Shown here one piece after another: positions 33,940 to 46,150 of a stretch of 64,000 nucleotides of DNA. Where the stretch lies: NCBI GenBank assembly GCA_029168955.1, contig JAPDOI010000364.1:620001-684000 (forward strand), read 5' to 3'. The first letter of the stretch is position 1; the number at the start of each line of letters is the position of its first letter. The position numbers and the translations under genes are program-made. Below the pieces are notes generated by a model. It searched no databases. It had not been told where the DNA came from and saw nothing but the letters and a program-made list of their open reading frames with translations. The stretch is from Aplectana chamaeleonis (taxonomy: Eukaryota > Nematoda > Chromadorea > Rhabditida > Cosmocercidae).

Positions 33940-36900
33940 TCCTACTATATATATTTTGGTAAATTTGTGTGTGCGTGTGTGTGTTTATGTATGTGTGCGT
34001 TTCTCTGTGTGTTTGTTTGTCCGTTTATTCGGCTTGTCTTTCAAGACGGAGCTACCTTACGGTACGGGCTCAAGAGCGCGCAGAACGCCGTAGAAAGTGT
34101 GTGGGACCCAAGTGGAAGTGCGTAGGACGCCGTAGAAAGTGTGCGGGACCCAAGGGTAGAGTGCGCCGGACGCCGAAAAAGTGTGTGGGACCCATGGAAG
34201 TGCGTAGGACGCCGTAGAAAGTGTGCGGGACCCAAGGTAGAGTGCGCCGAACGCCGTAGAAAGTGTGCGGGACCCAAAGTAGAGTGCGCCGGACGCCGTT
34301 GAAAGTGTGGGGGATGCAAGTGGAAGTGCGTAGGAGGGCGTAGGAAGTGTGCGGGACCCAAATGGAAGTGCGTAGGACGCCGAAGAAAGTGTGCGGGACC
34401 CAAGTGGAAGTGCGTAGGACGCCGTAGAAAGTGTGCGGGACCCAAGGTAGAGTGCGCCGGACGCCGTTGAAAGTGTGGGGGACGCAAGTGAGAGTGCGCC
34501 AGACGCCGTATAATGTGTGCGGGACCCAAGTGGGAATGCGCAGGACGCCGTATAAAGTGTGCGGGACCCGAGTGAGAGTTCGCCGGACGCCGTATAAAGT
34601 GTGCGGGACCCGAGTGAGAGTGCGCCGGACGCCGTAGAAAGTGTGCGGGACCCAAGGTAGAGGTGTGCCGGACGCCGTAGAAAGTGTGCGGGACCCGAGT
34701 GAGAGTGCGCCAGACGCCGTATAATGTGTGCGGGACCCAAGTGGGAATGCGCAGGACGCCGTATAAAGTGTGCGGGACCCGAGTGAGAGTTCGCCGGACG
34801 CCGTATAAAGTGTGCGGTGACCCGAGTGAGTGCGCCGGACGCCGTAGAAAGTGTGCGGACCCACAGGTAGAGTGCGCCGGACGCCGAAAAAAGTGTGTGG
34901 GACCCAAGTGGAAGTGCGTAGACGCCGTAGAAAGTGTGCGGGACCCAAGGTAGAGTGCGCCGAACGCCGTAGAAAGTGTGCGGGACCCAGGTAGAGTGCG
35001 CCGGACGCCGTTGAAAGTGTGGGGATGCAAGTGGAAGTGCGTAGGACGCCGTAGGAAGTGTGCGGGACCCAAATGGAAGTGCGTGGGACGCCGAAGAAAG
35101 TGTGCGGGACCCAAGTGGAAGTGCGTAGGACGCCGTAGAAAGTGTGCGGGACCCAAGGTAGAATGCGGCGGACGCCGTAGAAAAGAGTGTGGTACCCAAG
35201 GTAGAGTGCGCTGGACGACGTAGAAAGTGTACGGGACCCAAGTGGGAGCGCTCAGGACGCCGAAGAAAGTGTGCGGGACCCAAGTGGAAGTGCGCAGGAC
35301 GCCGTAGGAAGTATGCGGAATCCAAGTGGAAGTGCGCCAAATGCCGTAGAAAGTGTGGGACAAGGTAGAGTGCGCCGAACGCCGTAGAAATGTGCGGGAC
35401 CCAAGGTAGAATGCGCCGGACGCCGTAGAAAGTGTGCGGGACCTTAGGTAGAGGGCGCCGGACGCCGTAGAAAGTGTGCGGGACCCGAGTGAGAGTGCGC
35501 CAGACGCCGTATAATGTGTGCGCGACCCAAGTGGGAATGCGCAGGACGCCGTAGAGAGGGTGCGGGACCCGAGTGAGAGTTCGCCGGACGCCGTATAAAG
35601 TGTGCGGGACCCGAGTGAGAGCGCCGGACGCCGTAGAAAGTGTGCGGGACCCAAGGTAGAGTGTGCCGGACGCCGTAGAAAGTGTGCGGGACCCGAGTGA
35701 GAGTGCGCCAGACGCCGTATAATGTGTGCGGGACCCAGCGGAATGCGCAGGACGCCGTATAAAGTGTGTGCGGGACCCGAGTGAGAGTTCGCCGGACGCC
35801 GTATAAAGTGTGCGGGACCCGAGTGAGAGTGCGCCGGACGCCGTAGAAAGTGTGCGGGACCAAGGTAGAGTGCGCCGGACGCCGAAAAAGTGTGTGGGAC
35901 CCAAGTGGAAGTGCGTAGGACGCCGTAGAAAGTGTGCGGGACCCAAGGTAGAGTGGCGCCGAACGCCGTAGAAAGTGTGCGGGACCCAAGGGTAGAGTGC
36001 GCCGGACGCCGTTGAAAGTGTGGGGACGCAAGTGGAAGTGCGTAGGACGCCGTAGGAAGTGTGCGGGACCCAAATGGAAGTGCGTAGGACGCCGAAGAAA
36101 GTGTGCGGGACCCAGTGGAAGTGCGTAGGACGCCGTAGAAAGTGTGCGGGACCCAAGGTAGAGTGCGCCGGACGCCGTAGAAAGTGTGTGGGACCCAAGG
36201 TAGAGTGCGCCGAACGCCGTAGAAAGTGTGTGGGACCCAAGGTAGAGTGCGCCGGACGCCGTAGAAAGTGTGCGGGACCCAAGTGGAAGTGAGTAGGACG
36301 CCGAAGAAAGTGTGCGGGACCCAAGTGGAAGTGCGTAGGACGCCGTAGAAAGTGTGCGGGACCCAAGGTAGAGTGCGCCGAACGCCGTAGAAAGTGTGTG
36401 GGACCCAAGGTAGAGTGCGCCGGACGCCGTAGAAAGTGTGCGGGACCCAAGTGGAAGTGAGTAGGACGCCGAAGAAAGTGTGCGGGACCCAAGTGGAAGT
36501 GCGTAGGACGCCGTAGAAAGTGTGCGGGACCCAAGGTAGAGTGCGCCGGACGCCGTAGGAAGTGTGCGGGACCCAAATGGAAGTGCGTAGGACGCCGAAG
36601 AAAGTGTGCGGGACCCAAGTGGAAGTGCGCCGAACGCCGTAGAAAGTGTGTGGGACCCAAGGTAGAGTGCGGCCGACGCCGTAGAAAGTGTGCGGGACCC
36701 AAGTGGAAGTGAATAGGACGCCGTAGGAAGTGTGCGGGACCCAAGTGGAAGTGCGTAGGACGCCGTAGAAAGTGCGGGACCCAAGGTAGAGTGTGCCGGA
36801 CGCCGTAGAAAGTGTGCGGGACCCCAGGTAGAGTGCGCCGGACGCCGTAGAAAGTGTGCGGGACCCAAGTGGGAGTGCGCAGGACGCCGAAGAAAGTGTG

Positions 36901-38286
36901 CGGGACCCATGGGAGTGCGCAAGACGCCGAGGAAAGTGTGCGGGACCCATGGGAGTGCGCAGGACGCCGTAGGGAGTATGCGGGATCCAAGGTGGAAGTG
37001 CGCCAAACGCCGTAGAGAGTGTGCGGGACCCAAGGTAGAGTGCGCCGGACGCCGTAGAAAAAGATTGTGGGACCCAAGGTAGAGTGCGCCGGACACCGTA
37101 GAAAGTGTGCGGGACCCAAGTGGAAGTGAACAAGACGCTGTAGAAAGTGTGCGGGACCAAGGTAGAGGCGCCGGACGCCCAAGAAAGTAGGCGGGACCCG
37201 TGGGAGTGCTCAGGACGCCATAGAAAATGTGCGGGACCCAGAGTGGGAGTGCTCAGGACGCCGTAGAAAGTGTGCGGGACCCAAGTAGGAGTGCGGAGAA
37301 CGCCGTAAAAAGTGGGCGGGACCCAATGTAGAGTGCGCCGGACGCCACATAAAGTATGTGGGACCCAAATGCGAAAGTGCGCCGGACGCCGAAGAAAGTG
37401 TGCGGGACCCAAGTGGGAGTGCTCAGGACGCCGTAGATAGTGTGCGGGACCCAAGGTAGAGTGCGCCGGACGCCGTAGATAGTGTGCGAGACCCAAGTTG
37501 GAGTGCGCAGGACGCCATAAAAGTGTGCGGGACTCAAGTGTGAATGCGCAGGACGCCGCAGGAAGTGTGTGCGACCCAGATGCGAGTGCGCCGGACGTCG
37601 TAGGGAGTATGCGGGATCCAAGTGGGAGTGCGCTGGACACCGTAGGTGTGCGGGACCGAAGTGGATGAGCGCAGAACTTCCAAAAACGTTTTGTGCGTGT
37701 ATAAGAGAGTGTATACCACCCTTTTTCAAGTCCCTCCCTCTTAACCACTCATTTCAACTGCTTAGCTGTTTATGTGCACCAACCTTTCTAAATCGGGTTT
37801 ATATACGATGGAAATGTGAGTTAATCAAAATATGCTTCCAGAAAACACAAACATCATTATACTCCATTTGGCAATAAAAGTAGCAGGGTGTCGGTTGGTC
37901 ATGGAGGCCTTTACTAAATCTGAAAGAGCGGTTGTCTTTATCATGACAGAAATGTATATAAATGAGCTACCATTTTAGGACCTCTTAAAACTAGAGAAGG
38001 GTCGGTGTGCAACTGCATAAGAAAGTAGGTTAGCAAGGTTTGCAAGGTTTGAAATGCTTAGTAACTTCTGATTGCTCGAGCGTTGTCGTCAAAACCAGCT
38101 CATGGGCCAACCGGACTTTGGCGACAGAGGCCGGCGATAGCCGGCAAGCGTGAGAACTTCTGAACGCCAACTCACATAGAACAAGCGGATGTCGATTACA
38201 CTCAAGATGCCAGCGAAGCCGGCAAATGGGCCGGCGTAGCCGGACCCCAGCGGCAGAGGCCGGCGTCAGCCGGCCGACGCCGCTGG
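33940..38286 (+). mobile_element. Hel-B copy L: Helitron-like element
   Basis: The 5' end TCCTACTATATATATTTTGG follows A. The 3' end is CTGG, preceded by hairpin GGCGTC...GACGCC. Comparison with the empty site in Hel-A shows no more than a one-base difference and no real duplication. Order: GT-rich 5' region with TTTGTTTGTCCGTTTAT, 42-bp array, tail related to but diverged from the Hel-A tail, then a GCCGGC-rich 3' region. It is 4347 bp and has no Rep/helicase ORF. Confidence 0.85.
34075..37680 (+). repeat. 42-bp minisatellite, Hel-B type, copy L
   Basis: The unit is 21+21 bp, GTGCGGGACCCAAGTGGAAG followed by GTGCGTAGGACGCCGTAGAA-type halves, a diverged form of the Hel-A unit. It is the inverse counterpart of 41150-44795 but has many single-base gains and losses (for example GGACCCATGGAAG at 34191, CAAGGGTAGAG at 34151). 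Frames are therefore fragmented on plus, although minus frames of over 1000 codons are still drawn because the unit has few stops. No protein is implied. Confidence 0.93.
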
Positions 38287-38670
38287 GCATATAAAATGAG
38301 AATGCGTTTTCCTTATCATGATAGAGACGGTAAAGCGAGAACAATCGCTTGTGAACTTCACAAATTGGAAGAAAGGACGGTGGGTAGCGATGTAAGGGAA
38401 GGAAGTACAGAAGGGGTTGCGAATTTTGTATCGGTAGCAACCGACGGTTAACCGCTGGCTTCTTATGTTTTGCTTTATGATACCACATTTTGATACCCCC
38501 ACGGCCTGCTGTAAATGTACGGCACCCTGCTCTGCTCAGGAGAGTCCACACGTACAGCAACTTTCGGGTAGACGGAAGTCAGTCACCACCGTTCTAACAA
38601 ACTAATCCGTCTCAGGTAGTTGGCTCACGCAAAAGTTTCTGTAAGCGAAAACTTCGCTAGGTCTCGCTAG
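38287..38670 (+). repeat. Hel-A tail and 3' terminus, copy 3, second part
   Basis: It continues from CATATAAAATGAGAATGCG to the terminal AGCGAAAACTTCGCT, AGGTCTCG, CTAG. The ORF at 38030-38560 minus crosses the Hel-B/Hel-A junction and is therefore spurious. Confidence 0.85.
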
Positions 38671-38885
38671 TTTGGAATAAGTTGGAGATTTTGAAGTCTG
38701 GAAAAATCAGAGTTCTTAATTTCAAAAATATATACGAGTTGATATCAGAGATTTTCACAAAAATTAAAATAATTGGGAAGTTTTGAAAAATTGAAATAAA
38801 CTGAAAATTTTTGAAATTCGAAAAAAAAATCGGATTTCCTGATTTCACAGGTGAATACGATTTCAAATCAGATTTTTGAAATGCT
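38671..38885 (+). repeat. AT-rich satellite, right block
   Basis: TTTGGAATAAGTTGGAG, GAAGTCTGG, ATATACGAGTTGATATCAG and ACAGGTGAATACGAT landmarks follow the monomer order of 17270-17590. It ends near 38885. Confidence 0.8.
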
Positions 38886-40251
38886 ACGGTCAAAATCGTT
38901 TTTATTTCGCGTGCGTGAGCGGCGCCTTACAGTATACCGCTAGTCGATGACTGCACAATTAGCGGGGACTCGCCCGTGTATTGCTCGCCTTAGGTACTTC
39001 AGCAAATGGAGAATGACGAAACCTTCCCTAAAAACCTTAAAAATGGATCACTGTGCTCATATCGATGTCTTTAGTCGATTGATGCAACTTTTTGCACACT
39101 TAAGTCCGCTGGCAACGTAGTCATCATGAGAAGCAGAAGACAAAAACACCCTTCGAGAAGATTTGAAATTCATTCGAAAATGTGTCAAATGCATATGTTA
39201 TTAATGAGTAGAGGTAAAGGTGCGAAATTTCACGGTTGTCTGCAGCAGAGTTGCCCAATATTGCACTTTTTGTAGGCAGCGCCAGTTTAGAAGGCCATCA
39301 GAAAGTTCAGTCGTAAATAGTCGGCTTGATATCAAGTTTATTCTGCATTTTAACACACTTTTTGAATCGGGCTGACGCTGCAAATCGAATGGTGCTATTA
39401 TATTTTCGAAATAACCGCTTTGAAAAGAGTTTGAATCCATAGAATTTGGAAAAAGTTTAAAGTAGGTCAAGAATCGGACTGACCTTGACTATGCATACAT
39501 TTTTGAAATCAGCATGACAATACGAATGCATTGACGATTTAAATTCTCGAAAACATCTACCTTGAAAGACTTTGGCTCTTTTCTGAGAAAGTAGGTCATA
39601 ACTAGGTCGAAACTTTGCGTTTTCTCCAACCTGAATACATTTTTGGAATCAGCGCGACGAGGCGAATCGAACGGTGTTCTCAGATTCCGAAATCGTTCAC
39701 TCTGAACGAAAACGACGTTTCCGACGCGCTTTCGCGTCGCCGACGCGTTTTGGGACACATGTTATGAGCGGTATTGTACAACATCAAGAAGATGGTATGC
39801 TGATTTATCGGGGTGTTTGCAGCTGTTTATTTACAAGCTCGTTTTTTTGCGCTTCTTTTGACAGTAGCCCTTCCCACTATTCTTCGCATAGCATTCTACT
39901 GTGGAAACTTCACCGCAATGCTTATTGAGAAGGCTGCCTTCAAAATGTAGATGTTGCGTGGAGCAAGCGAATTCGGCGTGCAGTCGCAGAACTGAGACCC
40001 TTTAGCAGCCCTAGGATTTCATATTGAGTGAGGCTGAAAATCTCTTAACTAGCTTATGCCTGGCTAGAAAAGCGGGTACGACTTAAGATGTGTGTACCCT
40101 CTATTTCGGAGTGGAATTTTTCCTGTATATCGAGTGCGTCTGCGAGGGTATGCTGCGTCTCGTTCTCCCCTACACCTTCTCGTCGTCTCTCCTCTCGTTC
40201 CTCACTACCGCTCGAAGGAGCAGAATACATTTGGCTCCGAAAAAGAAGATG
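38886..40251. other. No gene recognised; degenerate 140-bp tandem at 39340-39710
   Basis: ACACTTTTTGAATCGGGCTGACG (cut to its core AATCGGGCTGACG), ACATTTTTGAAATCAGC and ACATTTTTGGAATCAGC start successive units near 39355, 39497 and 39637. That gives about 2.7 diverged units of 140 bp. The overlapping minus ORFs at 39201-39470 and 39489-39758 lie partly in these. The rest is unassigned. This 2.26-kb interval separates the two Hel-B copies. Confidence 0.45.
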
Positions 40252-40546
40252 TACCCTGTCCCAAACGAGATGACTAGCCTAAAGTCCAAAGAAGCAGCAC
40301 GCCGCCCTCTGCGTCTCTGACATCATCAGCGACCTGAAGCACCTGGATCGATGTTAGAGTTGTCTGAGACACTATAGAGAGTGCAACCAAACAACGAAGG
40401 GATATAATGGCCTTAGACAAGTTAAAACAGCTCGGCTGTATCGAGTTTACGGTGAAATCGAGGAGTGAGACGACTCAGTGCGCTCCGACTGATATGATAT
40501 ATTATCTATATATTATATATTATCATATATATTATATTATATATTA

Positions 40547-43500
40547 CCAGGGGCGTCGGCCGGCTGACGCCGGCCTCTGCCGCTGGGGTCCGGCTACGCC
40601 GGCCCATTTGCCGGCTTCGCTGGCATCTTGAGTGTAATCGACATCCGCTTGTTCTATGTGAGTTGGCGTTCAGAAGTTCTCACGCTTGCCGGCTATCGCC
40701 GGCCTCTGTCGCCAAAGTCCGGTTGGCCCATGAGCTGGTTTTGACGACAACGCTCGAGCAATCAGAAGTTACTAAGCATTTCAAACCTTGCAAACCTTGC
40801 TAACCTACTTTCTTATGCAGTTGCACACCGACCCTTCTCTAGTTTTAAGAGGTCCTAAAATGGTAGCTCATTTATATACATTTCTGTCATGATAAAGACA
40901 ACCGCTCTTTCAGATTTAGTAAAGGCCTCCATGACCAACCGACACCCTGCTACTTTTATTGCCAAATGGAGTATAATGATGTTTGTGTTTTCTGGAAGCA
41001 TATTTTGATTAACTCACATTTCCATCGTATATAAACCCGATTTAGAAAGGTTGGTGCACATAAACAGCTAAGCAGTTGAAATGAGTGGTTAAGGGGGGAG
41101 GGGACTTGAAAAAAGGGGTGGTATACACTCTCTTATACACGCACAAAACGTTTTTGAAGTTCTGCGCTCATCCACTTCGGTCCCGCACACCTACGGTGTC
41201 CAGCGCACTCCCACTTGGATCCCGCATACTCCCTACGACGTCCGGCGCACTCGCATCTGGGTCCCACACACTTCCTGCGGCGTCCTGCGCATTCACACTT
41301 GAGTCCCGCACACTTTTTATGGCGTCCTGCGCACTCCAACTTGGGTCTCGCACACTATCTACGGCGTCCGGCGCACTCTACCTTGGGTCCCGCACACTAT
41401 CTACGGCGTCCTGAGCACTCCCACTTGGGTCCCGCACACTTTCTTCGGCGTCCGGCGCACTCGCATTTGGGTCCCACATACTTTATGTGGCGTCCGGCGC
41501 ACTCTACATTGGGTCCCGCCCACTTTTTACGGCGTTCTCCGCACTCCTACTTGGGTCCCGCACACTTTCTACGGCGTCCTGAGCACTCCCACTTGGGTCC
41601 CGCACATTTTCTATGGCGTCCTGAGCACTCCCACTTGGCTCCCGCCTCCTTTCTTGGGCGTCCGGCGCCCTCTACCTTGGTCCCGCACACTTTCTACAGC
41701 GTCTTGTTCACCTCCACTTGGGTCCCGCACACTTTCTACGGTGTCCGGCGCACTCTACCTTGGGTCCCACAATCTTTTCTACGGCGTCCGGCGCACTCTA
41801 CCTTGGGTCCCGCACACTCTCTACGGCGTTTGGCGCACTTCCACTTGGATCCCGCATACTCCCTACGGCGTCCTGCGCACTCCCACTTGGGTCCCGCACA
41901 CTTTCCTCGGCGTCTTGCGCACTCCCACTTGGGTCCCGCACACTTTCTTCGGCGTCCTGCGCACTCCCACTTGGGTCCCGCACACTTTCTACGGCGTCCG
42001 GCGCACTCTACCTGGGGTCCCGCACACTTTCTACGGCGTCCGGCACACTCTACCTTGGGTCCCGCACACTTTCTACGGCGTCCTACGCACTTCCACTTGG
42101 GTCCCGCACACTTCCTACGGCGTCCTACTCACTTCCACTTGGGTCCCGCACACTTTCTACGGCGTCCGCCGCACTCTACCTTGGGTCCCACACACTTTCT
42201 ACGGCGTTCGGCGCACTTCCACTTGGGTCCCGCACACTTTCTTCGGCGTCCTACGCACTTCCATTCGGGTCCCGCACACTTCCTACGGCGTCCGGCGCAC
42301 TCTACCTTGGGTCCCGCACACTTTCTACGGCGTCCTACGCACTTCCACTTGGGTCCCGCACACTTTCTTCGGCGTCCTACTCACTTCCACTTGGGTCCCG
42401 CACACTTTCTACGGCGTCCGGCGCACTCTACCTTGGGTCCCACCCACTTGCTACGGCGTTCGGCGCACTCTACCTTGGGTCCCGCACACTTTCTACGGCG
42501 TCCTACGCACTTCCACTTGGGTCCCGCACACTTTCTTCGGCGTCCTACTCACTTCCACTTGGGTCCCGCACACTTTCTACGGCGTCCGGCGCACTCTACC
42601 TTGGGTCCCACACACTTTCTACGGCGTTCGGCGCACTCTACCTTGGGTCCCACACACTTTCTACGGCGTCCGGCGCACTCTACCTTGGGTCCCGCACACT
42701 TTCTACGGCGTCCTACGCACTTCCACTTGGGTCCCGCACACTTTCTTCGGCGTCCTACGCACTTCCATTTGGGTCCCGCACACTTCCTACGGCGTCCTAC
42801 GCACTTCCACTTGCGTCCCCCACACTTTCAACGGCGTCCGGCGCACTCTACCTTGGGTCCCGCACACTTTCTACGGCGTTCGGCGCACTCTACCTTGGGT
42901 CCCGCACACTTTCTACGGCGTCCTACGCACTTCCACTTGGGTCCCACACACTTTTTTCGGCGTCCGGCGCACTCTACCTTGGGTCCCGCACACTTTCTAC
43001 GGCGTCCGGCGCACTCTCACTCGGGTCCCGCACACTTTATACGGCGTCCGGCGAACTCTCACTCGGGTCCCGCACACTTTATACGGCGTCCTGCGCATTC
43101 CCACTTGGGTCCCGCACACATTATACGGCGTCTGGCGCACTCTCACTCGGGTCCCGCACACTTTCTACGGCGTCCGGCACACTCTACCTTGGGTCCCGCA
43201 CACTTTCTACGGCGTCCGGCGCACTCTCACTCGGGTCCCGCACACTTTATACGGCGTCCGGCGAACTCTCACTCGGGTCCCGCACACTTTATACGGCGTC
43301 CTGCGCATTCCCACTTGGGTCCCGCACACATTATACGGCGTCTGGCGCACTCTCACTCGGGTCCCGCACACTTTCTACGGCGTCCGGCGCACTCTACCTT
43401 GGGTCCCGCACACTTTCTACGGCGTCCGGCGCACTCTACCTTGGGTCCCACACACTTTCTACGGCGTTCGGCGCACTCTACCTTGGGTCCCGCACACTTT

Positions 43501-44914
43501 CTACGGCGTCCTACGCACTTCCACTTGGGTCCCGCACACTTTCTTCGGCGTCCTACTCACTTCCACTTGGGTCCCGCACACTTTCTACGGCGTCCGGCGC
43601 ACTCTACCTTGGGTCCCACACACTTTCTACGGCGTTCGGCGCACTCTACCTTGGGTCCCACACACTTTCTACGGCGTCCGGCGCACTCTACCTTGGGTCC
43701 CGCACACTTTCTACGGCGTCCTACGCACTTCCACTTGGGTCCCGCACACTTTCTTCGGCGTCCTACGCACTTCCATTTGGGTCCCGCTCACTTCCTACGG
43801 CGTCCTACGCACCTTCCACTTGCATCCCCACACTTTCAACGGCGTCCGGCGCACTCTACCTTGGGTCCCGCACACTTTCTACGGCGTTCGGCGCACTCTA
43901 CCTTGGGTCCCGCACACTTTCTACGGCGTCCTACGCACTTCCACTTGGGTCCCACACACTTTTTTCGGCGTCCGGCGCACTCTACCTTGGGTCCCGCACA
44001 CTTTCTACGGCGTCCGGCGCACTCTCACTCGGGTCCCGCACACTTTATACGGCGTCCGGCGAACTCTCACTCGGGTCCCGCACACTTTATACGGCGTCCT
44101 GCGCATTCCCACTTGGGTCCCGCACACATTATACGGCGTCTGGCGCACTCTCACTCGGGTCCCGCACACTTTCTACGGCGTCCGGCACACTCTACCTTGG
44201 GTCCCGCACACTTTCTACGGCGTCCGGCGCACTCTCACTCGGGTCCCGCACACTTTATACGGCGTCCGGCGAACTCTCACTCGGGTCCCGCACACTTTAT
44301 ACGGCGTCCTGCGCATTCCCACTTGGGTCCCGCACACATTATACGGCGTCTGGCGCACTCTCACTCGGGTCCCGCACACTTTCTACGGCGTCCGGCGCAC
44401 TCTACCTTGGGTCCCGCACACTTTCTACGGCGTCCTACGCACTTCCACTTGGGTCCCGCACACTTTCTTCGGCGTCCTACGCACTTCCATTTGGGTCCCG
44501 CACACTTCCTACGGCGTCCTACGCACTTCCACTTGCGTCCCCCACACTTTCAACGGCGTCCGGCGCACTCTACCTTGGGTCCCGCACACTTTCTACGGCG
44601 TTCGGCGCACTCTACCTTGGGTCCCGCACACTTTCTACGGCGTCCTACGCACTTCCACTTGGGTCCCACACACTTTTTTCGGCGTCCGGCGCACTCTACC
44701 TTGGGTCCCGCACACTTTCTACGGCGTCCTACGCACTTCCACTTGGGTCCCACACACTTTCTACGGCGTTCTGCGCGCTCTTGAGCCCGTACCCGTAAGG
44801 TAGCCCGTCTTGAAAGTCAAGCCGAATAAACGGTCAAACAAACACACAGAGAAACGCACACATACATAAACACACACACGCACACACAAATTTACCAAAA
44901 TATATATAGTAGGA
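40547..44914 (-). mobile_element. Hel-B copy R: Helitron-like element, inverted
   Basis: Read on the minus strand it starts TCCTACTATATATATTTTGG after A (44914) and ends hairpin GGCGTC...GACGCC, CCTGG before T (40547). It is an A/T insertion without duplication in a TA-rich tract. It is 4368 bp, and its unique tail matches copy L almost base for base. The two copies form a long interrupted palindrome. Confidence 0.88.
41150..44795 (-). repeat. 42-bp minisatellite, Hel-B type, copy R (about 87 units)
   Basis: The plus strand reads the complement (CTTTCTACGGCGTCC, GCGCACTCTACCTTGGGTCC). The register is kept almost perfectly, so three plus frames stay open together for 1026-1189 codons. A large higher-order block repeats: the junction CGTCCGGCGCACTCTACC after TTTTTTCGG occurs at 42961 and 43969, 1008 bp or 24 units apart. 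A smaller block with CTCTCACTCGGGTCCC and GCGAACTCTC occurs four times (about 43010, 43225, 44025, 44230). These ORFs are not genes. Confidence 0.95.
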
Positions 44915-45168
44915 TTATTATACTATCTATTATATATTATATCCATATCCTGAAAAACTTTCTCTGCCACGTGAAGGTCAAAATATGTATCGTGAGTGAA
45001 TATCACGAGCATTTCGAGAGAAAAGAATGCAACAGAGCAATGGAGTATATAAGAAAATGAAGTGAGAAAGTTAAAAAAACGTCCAAAAGTACGAAAATGT
45101 CAGAGACGCAGAGGGCGGTGCGCTGCTTCTTTGGACTCTAGGCTTGCCATCTCGTTTGGGACAGGGTA

Positions 45169-45617
45169 TATGTGTGATGATCATGCCGCGGAGGAATCAG
45201 GTAATGGTTTTACAAAGGCAAGCTGGTGATAAAAAGCCGGCGTTGCTTCTTCGCGACACTGGTCATCTGACACTTAAAATTGAAGCAAACGCTTATCCGA
45301 GAGATTTGTTGTAATGCTGCAATCTAATTCGATAGGAAAGGCTCATGATGAATGCCGCCTGTCGTCACAAAAACGCTCCAAACATCCGCTTGAATGAAAA
45401 TCGCCACTATTAGTGTCAGACCACAAAATACAGGAAGCGGTCAATGGTGATTGGGTCTGCGGGGTGTAGCAATTTGCAAATGCTCATGAAAACTGGACTT
45501 GAATGAATATTGATTGTGTGAGGAGAAAATGGGCACAGTGTTCGAGGAATTGTGTGGAGGGGAAGCTGTTGACGAAATAATCTACAGCCCGCATGGATCC
45601 TAGTGATAGACTGCGTT
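45169..45617. other. No gene or repeat recognised
   Basis: About 450 bp of unassigned sequence. Confidence 0.35.
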
Positions 45618-45920
45618 CCCTATTGAAGGTTGGCGCAAACTCGCGCTATAACATCTCAGGAAATCCCGGTTGTCACCTGGAGGTCTCCAGCAGGTCGTGG
45701 GGCAGAGTCATGCCCCAGCACATCCTCACGACCTCCAGGTGACATGCATGCAAGAGGTCTCGAGGTGACATGAACTGGTTGTTGTCACCTGGAGGTCGTG
45801 AAGAAGTGGTGGAGCATGACTCCGCCCGTGACCTGCTATAGACCTCCAGGTGACAACAACCAATTCCCTTCCCCGTCTTTTCGCGTTCACCCCACGACCT
45901 GTCCTCTCCTTATTTTCGCG
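45618..45920 (+). mobile_element. Terminal region of the GTCACCTGGAGG family, left-facing end 1
   Basis: It begins CTATTGAAGGTTGGCGCAAA, then CAGGAAATCCCGGTTGTCAC, followed by repeated GTCACCTGGAGGTC and GACCTCCAGGTGAC in both orientations. The same terminus in inverse form ends at about 54733 (GCGCCGACCTTCAAT). Related inner ends lie at 52740-52846 and 52853-52990. It may bound an element of up to 9.1 kb filled with younger insertions, or be a solo end. Confidence 0.55.
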
Positions 45921-46150
45921 TTCACATTGTATGATATGTAGGTTTTGAACAAATCATTGTACCATCAACTTTTATTACAATAGCAAGAACAGCAACAATA
46001 ATACATACACAACAACATTACATTAGCAGCAACAACACACGATATCAACATGAAAAAATGATTTTTCGTTCCGTCTAAGTAGATCATACACTAAGAAATC
46101 ATGCAGTTGCTACATACGATAACAACATGAAAAATAAAACAATTTCATCA

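Larger units (their letters stand above)
40252..45168. mobile_element. TA-flanked inverted-repeat element (about 550 bp) carrying Hel-B copy R
   Basis: The left end TACCCTGTCCCAAACGAG and the right end CTCGTTTGGGACAGGGTA begin inverted arms of about 70 bp (AAGTCCAAAGAAGCAGC, CCGCCCTCTGCGTCTCTGACAT). Removing Hel-B (4368 bp) leaves 549 bp, typical of a MITE. The ends start at TA, as in Tc1/mariner elements. Hel-B entered an AT-rich inner tract. Confidence 0.75.

Noticed and set aside
38030..38560. 176-codon minus ORF
   Set aside because: It crosses the Hel-B/Hel-A junction at 38286, so it was created by the insertion.
41215..44803. Three overlapping plus-strand ORFs of 1026-1189 codons
   Set aside because: All three frames are open over the same 3.6 kb because the 42-bp unit lacks stops and is divisible by three; composition is purely the repeat and the counterpart array breaks the frames.
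33940..44914. A single giant palindrome or inverted duplication
   Set aside because: Each arm has Helitron-like ends and its own distinct host sequence, so two separate insertions explain it better.
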